A DNA stretch of 64,000 nucleotides. It comes from Anastrepha obliqua. Taxonomy: Eukaryota > Arthropoda > Insecta > Diptera > Tephritidae. The notes under the pieces are model-generated. The model was not told the DNA's origin and did no database searches. It saw only the letters and a program-made list of their open reading frames with translations. The position numbers were made by a program, and so were the translations under genes. Shown here one piece after another: positions 47,289-59,585 of the stretch; the first letter of the stretch is position 1; every line of letters starts with the position of its first letter. The stretch covers positions 83,459,784-83,523,783 of the forward strand of contig NC_072893.1 of assembly GCF_027943255.1 (NCBI RefSeq). Direction: 5' to 3'.

Positions 47289-47289
47289 A

Positions 47290-48160
47290 ATTCTTGAAAA
47301 ATTAATTTTTCTACTTAGAATCAATCTTCAGATGTAAAATCCATAGGGTTGAAAAGGAACGAGATTCACCAAATTCAGCTGCCCACAAATTATCCGAGAA
47401 TACGGCTCTCACATAGGCGAAGTTGACCTGATGCCAAACTTCATGAAACTATAGCTAAGAATTAGCGCACGATGTCTACGAATTCCTATAATTTTTAGTT
47501 GAAAATATTATATAAAAGATCAAATGATATAAATTTTGATTAAAAACTTAATATTTATAGCTGAACATGGAACTCAGTTTCATTTAAACTACTTCCATGG
47601 TCAGCAATAGATTTTAAACGACTATTGAAAAGGCTTCTGTCGAGTCCTGTCGAAAACCTTTAAACGCAAAAAAACAAAAGACTTGAAGAAATTCTAGACA
47701 ATGCAAATAAATTTGGTAACACAAGTACTAAATTATCCAAACACATAAGCGCTTTAATAGCAGGTGGATCACTGAATTTTTCTCTTGGTGAATTCTTCAC
47801 AAAAGGAGAATCAGAAGGGTTCAGACGTCAAAAACCTCATGAAAAATGAAAAAATGAATCAATTTATGAATCGCTTCTAAAGGCTTAGGGGGAGTTCTGT
47901 TGGTGTGGAAATCACGAACTACACGAAAGATGGAACACTAGTGCCAAGTGATGAAAAGTACTTCCAAACTTAACTATGCAGTCACTATTTAAAACAAAGG
48001 TGTAAATTTAGAAAAAAGGGTGGGAGCAAAGCTTAATACCTGTATTTAAAATAAAACGATTATGCCCATTTTAGCTGATCAGTAATTTTTCGCTGATTTT
48101 TCAAATAAGTGCTGAAATGTAATATATACTAACATAAATAAAAACAACAAAATTTGATTT
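47290..48160. other. Intergenic DNA, nothing recognised
   Basis: No coding similarity, SINE or terminal repeat seen; includes a stretch with short frames about 47640-47950. Confidence 0.45.
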
Positions 48161-48169
48161 ACGAAAATT

Positions 48170-48760
48170 TTTTTTTTATTTCTTCATATTCGCTTTCTCA
48201 TAGACTTATCACATTTTTCGATGCATTTTGTACTTGGGCTGTAATTCAATTATAACGCGTATGATTTCATTCTTCAGTTTTGGAATCGTATCAGGCTTAT
48301 TGGCATGGTCTCAGAAAAAAAGTTCAATGGTGTCGGATTCCAAGTTGTTGGCGTTCATCGATCTCCTTCTTGTGAAATAATGCGTCCTGGGGACTTCTTT
48401 TCCAAAAGCGTTATTTTTTAAGCCAAGTGGCACCTTCCACATAGTTTCCAAGTCCATTGTCATCTAATTCCGATCATAAAAAGTTAGATATCGATAATGT
48501 TCACCGTTCACAGTATCAGCATTATATGCATCATTTTCGAAAACGAACGGCCGTCAGGCGCAAAAGTCACATCAAACAGTGACTCGTTCCGACCCCATAG
48601 TTTTTCCTGGAATGACATGTGGACTTTCAGTATCCTCAATGTGGTGGTTTAGCTCGTTAACGTGCCCGTTTTGGTGAAAATGTTGATCGAAATTTTGAAG
48701 AACGACCAATTTCATAAAACGTTTGGATCACTTTCACACCTTGTTCAACGGAGTATCGCT
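48170..48760 (-). pseudogene. IS630/Tc1-mariner (DUF4817-type) transposase relic
   Basis: Minus strand: KVIQTFYEIGRSSKF resembles the N-terminal HTH start of this transposase type (xVKxxxxYYxxxxS), and further on NYVEGATWLK resembles the WFQQDGATCH block. Strongly decayed, many stops; assignment by pattern only. Confidence 0.5.
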
Positions 48761-48799
48761 TCATAACTAAGTTTGGTAAAGCCAGTAGTACTAATTATT

Positions 48800-50890
48800 T
48801 GAAATGACTTATAATTTATATGGTACAAATAATTGCTGTTAAAGCACTGCATCACACTTGAATCACCTTACACCTAAATACATACATATAAATATTTCTA
48901 AATGCGTATCTCTTATTTACACACATCCAATACATCTTTGCACTTGTGCACCCTCAAAGGAGCCAAAAGCGCATTATCAAATAAATACAAACGTAAATTG
49001 AAGGGATGTAATACAATTCGAATGTAATATTTAATTAATTGCCCTTGGCGTCAATGAGATTTTCATTAAACGTCGTCACTCAAAAGTGTGCGCAACTTAA
49101 AGTTTCACCTGACTGACCGCACTCATACAAGTCCACTGCTAAGTATAAAAAGGGACAAATTACAATTTAGGAATAAGGAATTTTCTGTTACATATACTCC
49201 AAGCAACAATAATAACAACAATACAATATATTGTAACAACAAAAATGGCAACAGCTGATACGACATGGGCGACACGGACGACACTTTACCCTCATCTTGT
49301 CGCCCTCTTGTTTGTGTTGTATGCATGTGCGAATGTATGTGAGTGAAGTGAGAGACAAACAAGCAAAGTTCCAATAATGAAACTGCTGACAACTAACTGA
49401 CATTTACAAATGTCACATGCAATATTGAACATACACAAAAGACAAACTTAATAAAAAGCCACCATCGCCACCTCGAAACACAACATAGCACAGCGTTTTG
49501 TCCATCTAAACCTCCCATCTAGCAACCCAGGCCAGCAGCCAGGCAGGTTTGCAACCTTGCTATCACAAGCATTACACAAACGTGTCAATCAATACAATGG
49601 GTTTGAGGAGAGAGAATACCCGGAGTCAATGAATGAATGAATGAATGTAATTGTGAGTTTACGTAACTGTGTTAGTATGAAAGCGAACAAGCGCAGAATT
49701 GGATAAAGCCAAAGGACAGGCGAACTTTTGCCGTGCAAATATTTAAGTACGAAAGTGTGTAAGTAAGCAGAGGCATAAGAAAAAATGTATAATAGAGAAA
49801 TAGAAAGGAGAAGAAGTAGCTATGTTTGTCGCAAGAAAGTCAAAATCACTGCCAACGTTCTGTGTCAACCTGGCTGGACGAGTGAAGCGGATGAGCGGAC
49901 ATCATCAGCACGGATATATGTATTTATGTAACATCAAGTGGTGCTCGCTGTTGTCGCAGACGGCTGGTCAGCGAAGTTTCGTGCTCAATGACCTCAGACG
50001 AGCCTGCGAGTACAAAGAAATGAGTTTGTGGAAGGCAAGCAGCTATAAGCAAAATTATCTAAACTACCCATTGTAGTTTTAACCACACACCCACCACTCA
50101 AGTGGTGCTTTCTTATTTGTTTGCCTGGGCTGCGTTCGATTTTTTGTGCTGCCGCAAGGATTGAACTCTTCTGCTGAACGCTGGTTAATCTTTGACTTAC
50201 ACACACATTGTCGCTGTCCTTCAAGCAATTAACTTTGACTAATTGTGGTCAGCTTAATTAGGAAAAAGCACTGCACCAGCAGCTACAATTGCCCTGAACA
50301 ATGAGAAGATAAGGATGAACACGTACATAAACATTGGCACATACATACATATACACAGATATTTGAAAGCTAAGGAGGAAGCATTATTTGTATGGCTTAT
50401 AGAGGTACCTATGTCACAAGTGTTGGGGGTTGAGTGGGTGCGGTGTGGATAAGCAGGTTGCTTACAATTGACAATTTTTAAGTTTTTATCACTTGCTAAA
50501 TGTAGCTTTTAAGTGAGTAATTACCCAATTGTTGTCATTATTTGAAGCCATGAGTCTGTTGCTAAAACACAAAAAAACAAAGACATCTTCTTTTCTTTCT
50601 TTGCCTTTTGATGAAAAAATTGTAAAAAAATTAAATGTCATGTTTTTTTTTTTATATTACATAGTTGGCATTGTAGATCTGGTCCATTACATTACAAACC
50701 CTTGCATCGAATTTTCCATATACCCACCAAATCTCTTTTTACTAAAAAAAATGGTTTTTCGGTATTTCTTGCATTTTATAATTAATAAATTTGCTTTTTC
50801 TTCACTGATTAAAGATTTTGAAACGCTTTCATAAAGATGAACGTTCAGGTTTTCTCCTAAGGTTATAGATATATATATGTATGTATATAT
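48800..50890. other. Non-repetitive intergenic stretch
   Basis: Fewer A/T runs and fewer transposon traces than elsewhere. Contains (GAAT)n at about 49627-49645. Open frames up to 84 codons (49822-50076) have no recognisable domain. Could hold regulatory sequence or belong to an intron of a neighbouring gene; no direct evidence. Confidence 0.4.
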
Positions 50891-50896
50891 ATACAG

Positions 50897-51163
50897 CGTG
50901 CACCCTTTTTGGGTGTTTGGCCGAGCTCCTCCTCCTATTTGTGGCGTGCGTCTTGACGTTGTTTTACAAATGCAGAGGCGTACAGTTTTTTAAGCGGATT
51001 CCGAACGACAGATATTTTTTATGAGGAGCTTTTTCATGGAGCAACTGCTATTAGAAAAAAAACTTTTTCTTCATTTTGGTGTTTCACCGAGATTAGAACT
51101 TACGTTCTCTCTCTGAAATCCGAATGGTAGTCACGCACCAACCCATTCGGCTACGGCGACCCC
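50897..51163 (-). repeat. tRNA-derived SINE, nearly complete
   Basis: Tail GCACCCTTTTTGGGTG..., body, and head to CGGCTACGGCG (plus reading). A small internal deletion removes GGCAGAAATACACTCGG. Confidence 0.88.
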
Positions 51164-51554
51164 GTATTATTTTCATTTAATGAGATAATGGGTGTGGTTA
51201 GGTTAAGTTAAACTGGTTGACTTGCAGTCATGCATGGACCGGTTGAGTATATGGCGATACCAGATGGAGTTCTTTAGTTATGTGTTCTGAAATAGTACAC
51301 CCGCATGGGGCCTGTTTCAATTGCGAAGTTAAAGAGACACTTCCAACCCACTGCCGAGATACCTTCCAATCCATCAAACTGTGGTGCCACCAGATATTTT
51401 AAGCGCGTTTTTTATAACACAGGACATCCGCATAGGAGATACTCCCTTGAGCCCTGCTTCCTACATTTCCTGCATTTCTCGCTGCCCATGATTCCTATCT
51501 TATAAGCATACGCTGCTACTGGGCTATGTCACGTCAGCACGCCTATAAGAGTTA

Positions 51555-52045
51555 TAAAGGGTTTTCCAATGAGAGGTCTTATTTTGATATTCAAAGAAAA
51601 ATACTATTTTTTATATAAATGATCGGATGTTTATTTCATTATAAAGAGGAAGGTATGCCATTAATTGTAGAAAATAACATCAGGCAAATGACCACCACGA
51701 CCACGCTTACAGGACAATATCCTTTTGATGAAATTTTTAATAACCGAATTGCAAAATGGATGCCCTATGTCCTCGATAGCCTCACGAATTTCATGTTTGA
51801 GGTCTTGAATCTACCCTGGACTGTGGGCGTAGACATTCTCTTTCACGTGGCCCCCAAAGAAAAAAATCACAAGGTATTAAATCACAAGATCTCAGTGGCC
51901 AATTATGATCACCTCTTCGAGAGGCAACACGGTCCGGAAACTCGTCCCGTAAAAGATCAATGGTTTCGTTCTTGTGTGGCACGTAGCGCCGCCTTGTTGA
52001 AAATAAACGTTGTCCAGATCAATACCATCCAATTCCGGTCATAAA
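51555..52045 (-). mobile_element. DUF4817-type Tc1/mariner element, 3' half
   Basis: Starts with TAAAGGGTTTTCCAAT next to TA (51553-51554), the same TIR as 59586-60892. Minus-strand coding: CHT-like start, NETIDLLRDEF, WPLRSCDLIPCDFFLWG (third catalytic region), RGRGGHLPDVIFYN near the terminus. The N-terminal half and other TIR are missing. Confidence 0.85.
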
Positions 52046-52159
52046 AAATCGTTAATCATTTCTCAATAGCGCAATCCATTCATTCATAACACCTGTTATT
52101 AGAAAACACTGTATATACAATATCTTCATGTTAGTGATAATATAAATCGGTACGACTGC

Positions 52160-52600
52160 TCACATGCTTACACGTGGTCTTAGCTCCCTGCAAGTGAAAA
52201 AGCTCACACATCTTATCCGGAATTTTCTGGTCGTATAGTTCATCGCATTTTGTTCGTATTGACTTGGTTTTTCGTTTGCAAAATCCGAGGATAGAGAGAC
52301 TCCGTTTTTCGCTATATCGTCTACTATCTTGTACCCTTCAATGCAGTTATCGTCTGGCACCGAATAGAAATATAGCGTACAATTCGCTGCCAACCTTTCT
52401 ACTGCCTTCCTGCTCTGAAGAACGATCTTGAACGTTACATGTACTTCACGATGTAATTGCCTGCTACCTTTCTAACAGCGAAAATCGGAGCCTGCATTGA
52501 TCCCGAAGGTCCAACTTTGGACACCATATCCCAATACCTACTCCACTAGTCATTTTAGAGTCATCCGTATAAAAGTTAAGTGTATTGCGTTTAGAGCTAA
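52160..52600 (-). pseudogene. Non-LTR retrotransposon RNase H fragment
   Basis: Minus strand: LNFYTDDSKMTSGVGIG (first acidic motif of RNase H) at about 52570-52520, and VPDDNCIEGYKIVDDIAKNG (degraded GHxxIEGNEIADELAKxG) at about 52356-52297. Intervening part shortened. Confidence 0.75.
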
Positions 52601-53189
52601 AAGCTAAGCAGATAAATATAGCCATGATTTTTTCACGCAGGATAAACGAAGCGTTTGTATTCATTTTCACTACTATATATTTTAAATTTATATTTATATC
52701 AAAAGTGTACACATATATGGTAGCTTCGAACAAAATGAGTGTTAAAATCACTAAAAACTGCCTGGTTCCTTCTCTTCGTAACATTGAGAGAAAGTTCACA
52801 TCTAACTCGGTTACGGCTAATATTTTTATTGGCAGTCAACCCTCTTAACTCCCTGTTGTCAGGTGTCTCTATCTGAGGCTTAATTCTAAGCCTTTCCTTT
52901 GATTTTTTCATATCCATACGAATTTTTCATACAGTTGTGGATGGTATTTTTATTTGATTTACTTTTTGCGCTATTTTGCGAACTGAGACTCCCAGTTTGC
53001 TATAGATTAGAATACTAGTGCGTTCCTTGGTAGAGTTTCCTAAAAAGTTATTTTCCATGCTATTGGAAACTACTAAACTTACCTTATAAGGAATTTTTTA
53101 AAATTGAAAAAATTCTGTATAAAAATATCACGTAATTACCACAACAAGAAATAAAATTTAAACGAAATCCCTTCTTCTTCTTATTATTT

Positions 53190-53460
53190 TTCTTCTTCTT
53201 AGCATAACAGCCCTTGGTGAATCATTGCTTCATTCAGAACTTTGCGGCATCTGTCCCTATCTAAGGCTACCTCCTTCTTCTGCCACACGTTTAGCTTTTC
53301 AAGCTCAAGTTCCACGTCTTTTGACCATCTCTTTCTGGTGCGACCTCTTCTTCGTGGCCCAGCAGCTCATAATTCAACTGCGAGTTGTTCTCTCATTGGG
53401 CATTCTAAACACGTGCTCAAGCTATCTTAATCTCTTTTCGGACTTATTCTATTTCTTATA
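53190..53460 (-). pseudogene. LINE C-terminal fragment, RTE-like
   Basis: Minus strand: KRWSKDVELELEKLN, then ALDRDRCRKVLNEA, resembling the last residues of RTE-type LINE ORFs (RxRWxDDVexDL... ALDRxxWRk). Short and 5' truncated, as usual for LINEs. Confidence 0.55.
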
Positions 53461-53469
53461 AAAATGTAA

Positions 53470-54720
53470 GTTCCATCTTATAGGGTTAACCGATCCAAAT
53501 GAACTTTTTCTAGGCATTCGCGTCATAAGTAAAAAAATAATTTCCCCGCTTTTCGGAGTTAGCCTTCAGATATGGGCTTGCGAAGCTCGAAATTCGAACA
53601 TTAAAAAAGTAAAAATATGCAAATGACCCGTCTTTTCCTCGTATTGATGGTTGGTATAATACTTAAGGGATTAGGGGTAATCAGAGGCCCGAAAAAATAA
53701 TGATTTTCAATAATTTTTTTTTTTTGTTAGTCAGTTGCTTAATATTATAATGCAAAAATAAAAGCGTAGCATTAATACATTATGTTTCGAATTGACTTTG
53801 GCAATTTAAAAAACAAAAAATTAATAATTGTAAAAGTTATTGCTGTTTGTATTGAGCTAGTTTCTCCAGAAGTCGCTTGCGGTGATCATCACAAGCCCTT
53901 GGAGATTAATCTAAAATCAATCGGACAAGAGAAACTATTTTTATTAATAGATAATCTTGTGTCTGATCGAAGCTGTTTTTGTTTTTTCAAAATTAACAAT
54001 ATGGCGGCCTCGGGAAATATTTTTCAGATTTTCGAGAAAAAAAAACCGACAATTATTTAAAAAAAAAATTGAAATTAAAAAAAAAAAATACTTTCATCAG
54101 GCACGAGTTGTTTATGTTTTTTAAAAGCAGTATACATTTTATTGAAATCTACCACGCTGTTTTTAAGTTACAGAGATTACCAGTTCAAAAAATATAGTTT
54201 TGAGAAAAACGCATTTAAAGTTTTGCCAACGCTCAACAGCGCCCGAGCGCTTTTTGTTAATTGTTGAATAACTCGAAAAGTATTTGTTAGCTTCACTTCA
54301 AATTTCCGCACAATATTTTTAAGATATTATACTTTAAAAAAATGCAAAAAAAATACAATTTTTCGAAATTCCAACTTTTGTTGCAGTCTGAAATGACTTT
54401 GTTTGTGTTTATAAATTTATGACACAGTACACGCTTAAGTCACAGTTTTGAATATCCTGAATCATTGATTGGTGATAAGGATAAATAATAATCAAAAAAA
54501 GATTGAAATTAATTTACTATAATATGCTTTATAATAACTCATCAATGTTCTCATGCTTTATTCGAATATAATTTGTTTTCTCTGTACATCTAATTGATCT
54601 ATGTCAGTAGCTATTAGATTTTATAGCAGTAATTCAACATATACGAGTACTATACATTTATTACTATTTGAGTGCCTATTTTTTTCATATCGATTCATGT
54701 CAAAAATTTGTTTAAAACTT
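53470..54720. other. AT-rich unidentified stretch, possibly an old repeat
   Basis: A 92-codon open frame at 53782-54060 is interrupted by poly-A and has no recognised domain. The mix of GC patches (GGCGGCCTCGGG, CGCCCGAGCGC) in A/T runs suggests an old transposon, but no termini found. Confidence 0.35.
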
Positions 54721-54727
54721 CGACTGG

Positions 54728-54868
54728 GGAGGGTTTGAACCCTGCAAAGCGGCTATCAGACTAAGGGCAGGGATATAATACCGGCAATCAAAACACATCA
54801 CGACCCACAACATAAATAGGAGAAAGAGATCGGTCAAACACCTAACAGAGGTGTACGCGCCCATTTTT
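54728..54868 (+). repeat. SINE-like fragment, diverged
   Basis: GGTTTGAACCC near the start resembles the B-box; the end TCAAACACCTAACAGAGG matches the tail of the SINE at 56830-57110. Confidence 0.55.
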
Positions 54869-54869
54869 T

Positions 54870-55400
54870 ATTTATTTTTAATCAAAAAACAATGTGTAGT
54901 GTAAACGTACATAGTGGGATAATTTAATTCTAAAATCATTTTATCACTTTTATGATATTTTTTCACAAGACCAAAATCGTTGTCAAGTATCTGATAAGTA
55001 AGTATGTAGCATCACAGCTATCTAAATTAATTTTATTTATTAACGTAGTAGCCAATGTGTCTACTTTTAAGGAGATTTATGAATATTTACAATTTGTCAA
55101 AAAAATATTTTGACAGACTAAAGTATTTCTGTTATTTGCATTTTTTACTAAAGCCATCGTTTCTTATTGAATGTGGAGAGCCTTTTAAAATTATTTCATT
55201 AACTTGCAAATTGTACTTCGTAACGGTAAACTTTTTGAATGCACCAAAGCAAGAAAATCAGATATACAAAAACAAAAAAAATGCTTCTGTTAGCTGTCAA
55301 GAAAGTGTTTTTACGTATCTATTTTCGGCATCGTTTCTTAAGATGATTTGAGTTTTTACACACGCGTTAGTCATCAACAAGTTATAAAGTGATCACAGGA
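54870..55400. other. AT-rich DNA, nothing recognised
   Basis: A 98-codon low-complexity frame (55055-55351) has no similarity I recognise. Confidence 0.45.
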
Positions 55401-55424
55401 GTAATTTGTTGAGAAGATCCCGTT

Positions 55425-55600
55425 GCCCTAATCGTTGACGACGGAACTGTCGTTTCGCTACCCAACCACGAGAAGGTGAGAATAGCGATAACGCGGCTGA
55501 AGAACAGCAAAGCCGCGGTAGCAGACTTACTGCCGGCTGAGCTGTTCAAACATGGCGGCGAGGAGATGGTAGGGTGCATGCATCAGCTCCTATACATAAA
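55425..55600 (+). pseudogene. LINE reverse-transcriptase start fragment (RTE/CR1-like)
   Basis: KVRIAITRLKNSKAAVADLLPAELF and HGGEEMVGCMHQLL match the beginning of LINE RT domains (VxxAIxxLKNxKAxGxDxLPAELxKxGG...). Only about 50 codons remain. Confidence 0.75.
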
Positions 55601-55609
55601 TATAGACTT

Positions 55610-56820
55610 GGCCTGATTCTTTGTTTTTTTTTTTGCTGTTGCAGTTGTTATTTAAGAACTCTGCAAGCAGAATAAAATATTTTCGTGAAATAATCTTTAA
55701 AATATCTGGAATATCGCGAGACCTTTTAAGTTTTCGACATCATGTCATATAATGGCCTCTGAATATAGATCTGAAGAATCGATAATTTTAATGGCAGCAA
55801 TGCATTCCGCGGATCAACCTCTATAAATTAAGGCGATTAATATTATTTTAGTTGTGTCATGTCCGCGCAAAAGAGATTAACAATCGTCATGACATGCTTA
55901 AGCATACTTGGCTTCGGTGCTTCAACTTACATACACACTCATCCTTAATTCGCGCTTGGTAGTTCCTAGAGACTCTTTTCGTTCTCACACACCCTTACTT
56001 CCCCTGCTTACGAGACGAAATGAAAATCTCACCACTTTTTTATTACCTTTAAATTTATCCGGCGATTATTTCGAATTTTAGTCTATTTTTCCATTTTTCC
56101 TTTTTCTATTTTCCTACTCCTTACATATTCTACATTTTCAATCCATTCGCCACTTTCAAGAGCTCAATAAAAATTCTTGTTACAATTTTTTCCCACTTAA
56201 CTCTCCACTTTTTATTTGCCTTACCATTTTTTAATGGCTCAATTTATCATGATATGCAAATTTTGTGTTCGAGTGTCATTCACTCAGTGACGTTGATTTG
56301 AATGCTTTGCAGAAATTATTCAAAAAAATACAAATAAAATTGCATTGAAAACAAAAAATGCAATCACTTTCCTTCATAAGTTTTTCACTCGATGTCAACA
56401 AGCAAAGGAAATTGCAACTTATAAAGTATGCAGGAGAAAAATTTTATGATTTGTGAGCAAATGAAATAAAAAGAGAGACTATTCTTTTTTTGTTCTTGTT
56501 TTTTTTTCACAGTATGAATTATTCCTGGTAATTTCAATAGTTGCTTGCAATATTAAATACTCTAAAAGCTTGAAATATTTGACAGGTAGCTTTAATTTAT
56601 TATTGTCGCTCTCGTGAGTTGAATATTGAAGTAAATTGTGGTGCTGATGCCGATTATAGAAAGTATAAGTGAGAAGATAAATTGTATTAGTGGGGCATTT
56701 TTAGTACAGGTATTTATTTACTAAGCGCTGAGGCTTTAAACCTTATTTATCTGAAAGATCTTATCGTCACTGGCAGGATTTTTATTGTTTGACAGGCGCA
56801 TTTTCAATTCATACCTAAGG
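55610..56820. other. Intergenic AT-rich DNA, nothing recognised
   Basis: No coding frame or repeat of the families above. Confidence 0.45.
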
Positions 56821-56829
56821 CTTTTGAGG

Positions 56830-57110
56830 TGGCCGCCGTAGCCGAATGGATCGGTGCGGGTCTACCATCCCGAGCACGTAGGTTCGAATCTCCGTGCATG
56901 AAAGGCCAAAATGAAGAAGACGGCAGGCACTGGCAAACCTTCGAGTGTATTTCGGCCATGAAAAAGCTCCTCATAAATAACCATTTGCCGTTCGGAATCG
57001 GCTTAAAATTGTAGGTCCCTCCATTTGTTGAACAACATCAAGACGCACGCCATGAATAAGAAGAGGAGCTCGACCAAACACCTAACAGAAGTGTGCGTGC
57101 CACTTATTTA
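56830..57110 (+). repeat. tRNA-derived SINE with 8-bp target-site duplication
   Basis: GGCCGCCGTAGCCGAATGG head, B-box GGTTCGAATCTCC, full body and tail. TTTTGAGG occurs immediately before (56822-56829) and after (57111-57118). This proves retroposition and fixes the element ends at 281 bp. Confidence 0.95.
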
Positions 57111-57339
57111 TTTTGAGGCAATTGAGAATTGACAGCATGAGGCTAACGAATGAAATAACAAGTGTCAATTTTTGTGAAACAGGTGGAATTATTTATTCCA
57201 GTATTGAAGCCAGCAAACATAATGTTTAACTTTGAAGCGCAAGTGTATTCTATTAGATAGCTAGGCAACCATATTTACATACACTGCAGTTACACATAAT
57301 AATAACTAAACTTATTGAGGAATATATCACTGTTTTCAA

Positions 57340-57700
57340 TTCCTTGGGAGTAAGCACCGTCCTGACGGGTCATAGGCTATAATCATTTTACGGACGTACC
57401 AGAGCCCATATGTATAAAGAAAGTTGTAAAAAACTTTGTAGTTACGGAATTCAAACAGCAGGAGAGTCCAGGGCAGGCAAGATAATGTATTTATGATGGT
57501 CTAAAAGACCATCAAGTAGACTCTCAAAGCTGAACAGAGAGTTCTTACGAACTGTACGAGGCGTTGTAGTCTTCCTTATAATCTGATAAAAATGGAGTTA
57601 GTAGAAACAAGCGCTAACACGACGAGCTGAATGATGAAATGCTAGATTGCATCTTCAGTGTGAATATGTAGCTCTAACAAAATGAAGATTCACTCACCTG
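57340..57700 (+). pseudogene. Possible LINE RNase H/C-terminal remnant
   Basis: LSKLNRELRTVRGVV (about 57515-57560) resembles the LxKxxRxxLRxxVGLLTGH block after RNase H in LINEs. Only a short match. Confidence 0.3.
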
Positions 57701-58149
57701 TTTGGTATGACTCTGAACCTAATGCTGATATGAATCAAAAAGTCTATGGAATTCATTAGAGCTCAAGATCAAGTAAAATAGACCACATCAGGGGTTGCAG
57801 TACGCTATAGTCCAACACAGAAATAAACAAACAAACTAAGCTGATCAATATTGCTGAGCTGCACGTATATGCATTTCTTCCGGAGCTAAATCATCACATT
57901 CGAGAAGAAGATATGGTAGAGTATGCGAGGACAGGGCGCGAAAATGACAGGTGACAGTGGATCATATCGCAATCATGTGCAGATGGCTACGCAATCTTTA
58001 GTGACTTTTTGGAATGCCCTTTAGCATTTTCAGTTTGTCCTGAGCAAGGGTTATGAGTTGCCTGAACCTTCTTTGATTATATTCCCCAGTAAGTAGTTCG
58101 CTTCCCAATTTGATGTCTGCTCACGTCTCTTAGCTTTATTTCACTTTTA

Positions 58150-58400
58150 ATCTTCCTCTTGATGATGATCCTTCCATAGGAAGGAAAGGTTAAGCAAGGC
58201 TTCGCGAGGCCGCAGCTTCTTTAGCCATTGCATCCGTTACTTCGTTCACATTCTTAGCGAGTTCACATTTTCGATGCACTCAAGGACTAACGAAGGCCTA
58301 ACCTCAAAGAATGACAAAGCTTCGACTGCCGCCTAACTAACGCTTTGTTTTGGATCCATATATTCCAACGAACCAGTGCAGGGAAATGATACCCAGTATA
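58150..58400 (-). pseudogene. Possible LINE RNase H end fragment
   Basis: Minus strand: ECIENVNSL then NEVTDAMAKEAAASRSLA, like the GNExADxLAKxAA end of RNase H. Short, decayed. Confidence 0.35.
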
Positions 58401-58419
58401 GCACTGCCACTCTGTGATA

Positions 58420-59580
58420 GATTACTTTATAAATTATAAGGCACTACATACACAATAAACTCGGCTTTAACTTCCATCATAACCATTTATACAGAAAAAA
58501 TATATCTTCAAAAAATTATATCCTGCACAATTTTATTGTACCAAATTTTGAATAATTCTCGATACATTTTATTTAAATTATTCAATCACACTGCTTTTAC
58601 ACCAATACACGTACATCAAATGCACGTAAGTGCTTACACAAAACATAGAATATGGACATAATCAAATGCCGAGTTTGAAGACATAGTCCGAGAAGAAGGG
58701 CAATGAGGAGAGGCGGTGGGTCATTCAATTTCATTACACTTGGAAAACATTGACACAAAACTTGATTAGGAAAATGTCCCCAAAGTTTTAGCACAAAAAC
58801 TAACAAGCCTGTATGCTTACATACTTATTATTATTAAAGTATACACACATATGCACGTAAATTTTCCTTAGCAAATACAACTGGCTGTTTTCAAGGGGCT
58901 CTTAAGCGCACAAACTTATGTAGCAGCCTGTTACGATGTTTAAATGAGTCTGATATTCCAAAATATTTGCCAGCAAAATATGTCAAAATTCATTATAAAT
59001 GCCACAAACACATTTTACCGACATACTGGCTGGTATGTGTGCATACATTGAAGCGATTCTTTGATCGATGCAATTTTGTTGAAACACATACACACCCCCC
59101 ATAGGTATGCCATTAAGAAAGCACAGAAAATTCCAAAAGTTTGCCAATACTGTATGAATATTTGAATAGTTGAGAAGGCTCTGCTGAGAGAATTTTTATA
59201 GGTTGAGTGCAGTTAAACTCTCGCATACGTCAACCATATTGGGGCACATGCGTGTGTGTTATACGAGTAGAAGTGTTCATATTTAAAAAGCTTCAGGGGG
59301 TATCCTTTGTGTGTGAGGGCATCTATATGTGTATATGTATGTGTGTACAATTTTGGATATGCGGTGAAGTTTTGGTAATGCAAGCATTCGCATATATTCG
59401 CTTGACTCCATATACACACAAAGCTACATATTGAAAATTTCGATTGACATATGCAGTCATATTAACAGTTATGTTGCCATATTAACCCTAGAGTACAAAT
59501 ACTATTTTCTATGTAGAAATTCTAATTTTTTTTCCGGTTTTTAGGCATCAATCAGCAGCATATTTTTATTTTCATATTTT
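58420..59580. other. Intergenic DNA, nothing recognised
   Basis: AT-rich with GT/AT-rich simple stretches around 59250-59420; frames there are low complexity. Confidence 0.45.
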
Positions 59581-59585
59581 CTATA

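Noticed and set aside
49822..50076. 84-codon open frame in a less repetitive region
   Set aside because: No recognisable domain, no codon or splice support; could be chance.
53782..54060. 92-codon open frame
   Set aside because: AT-rich low-complexity frame ending in poly-A, no domain or splice context.
56830..56910. tRNA gene (A-box and B-box present)
   Set aside because: It is the head of a dispersed SINE; it does not fold into a normal acceptor stem by eye and the same head occurs about 10 times.
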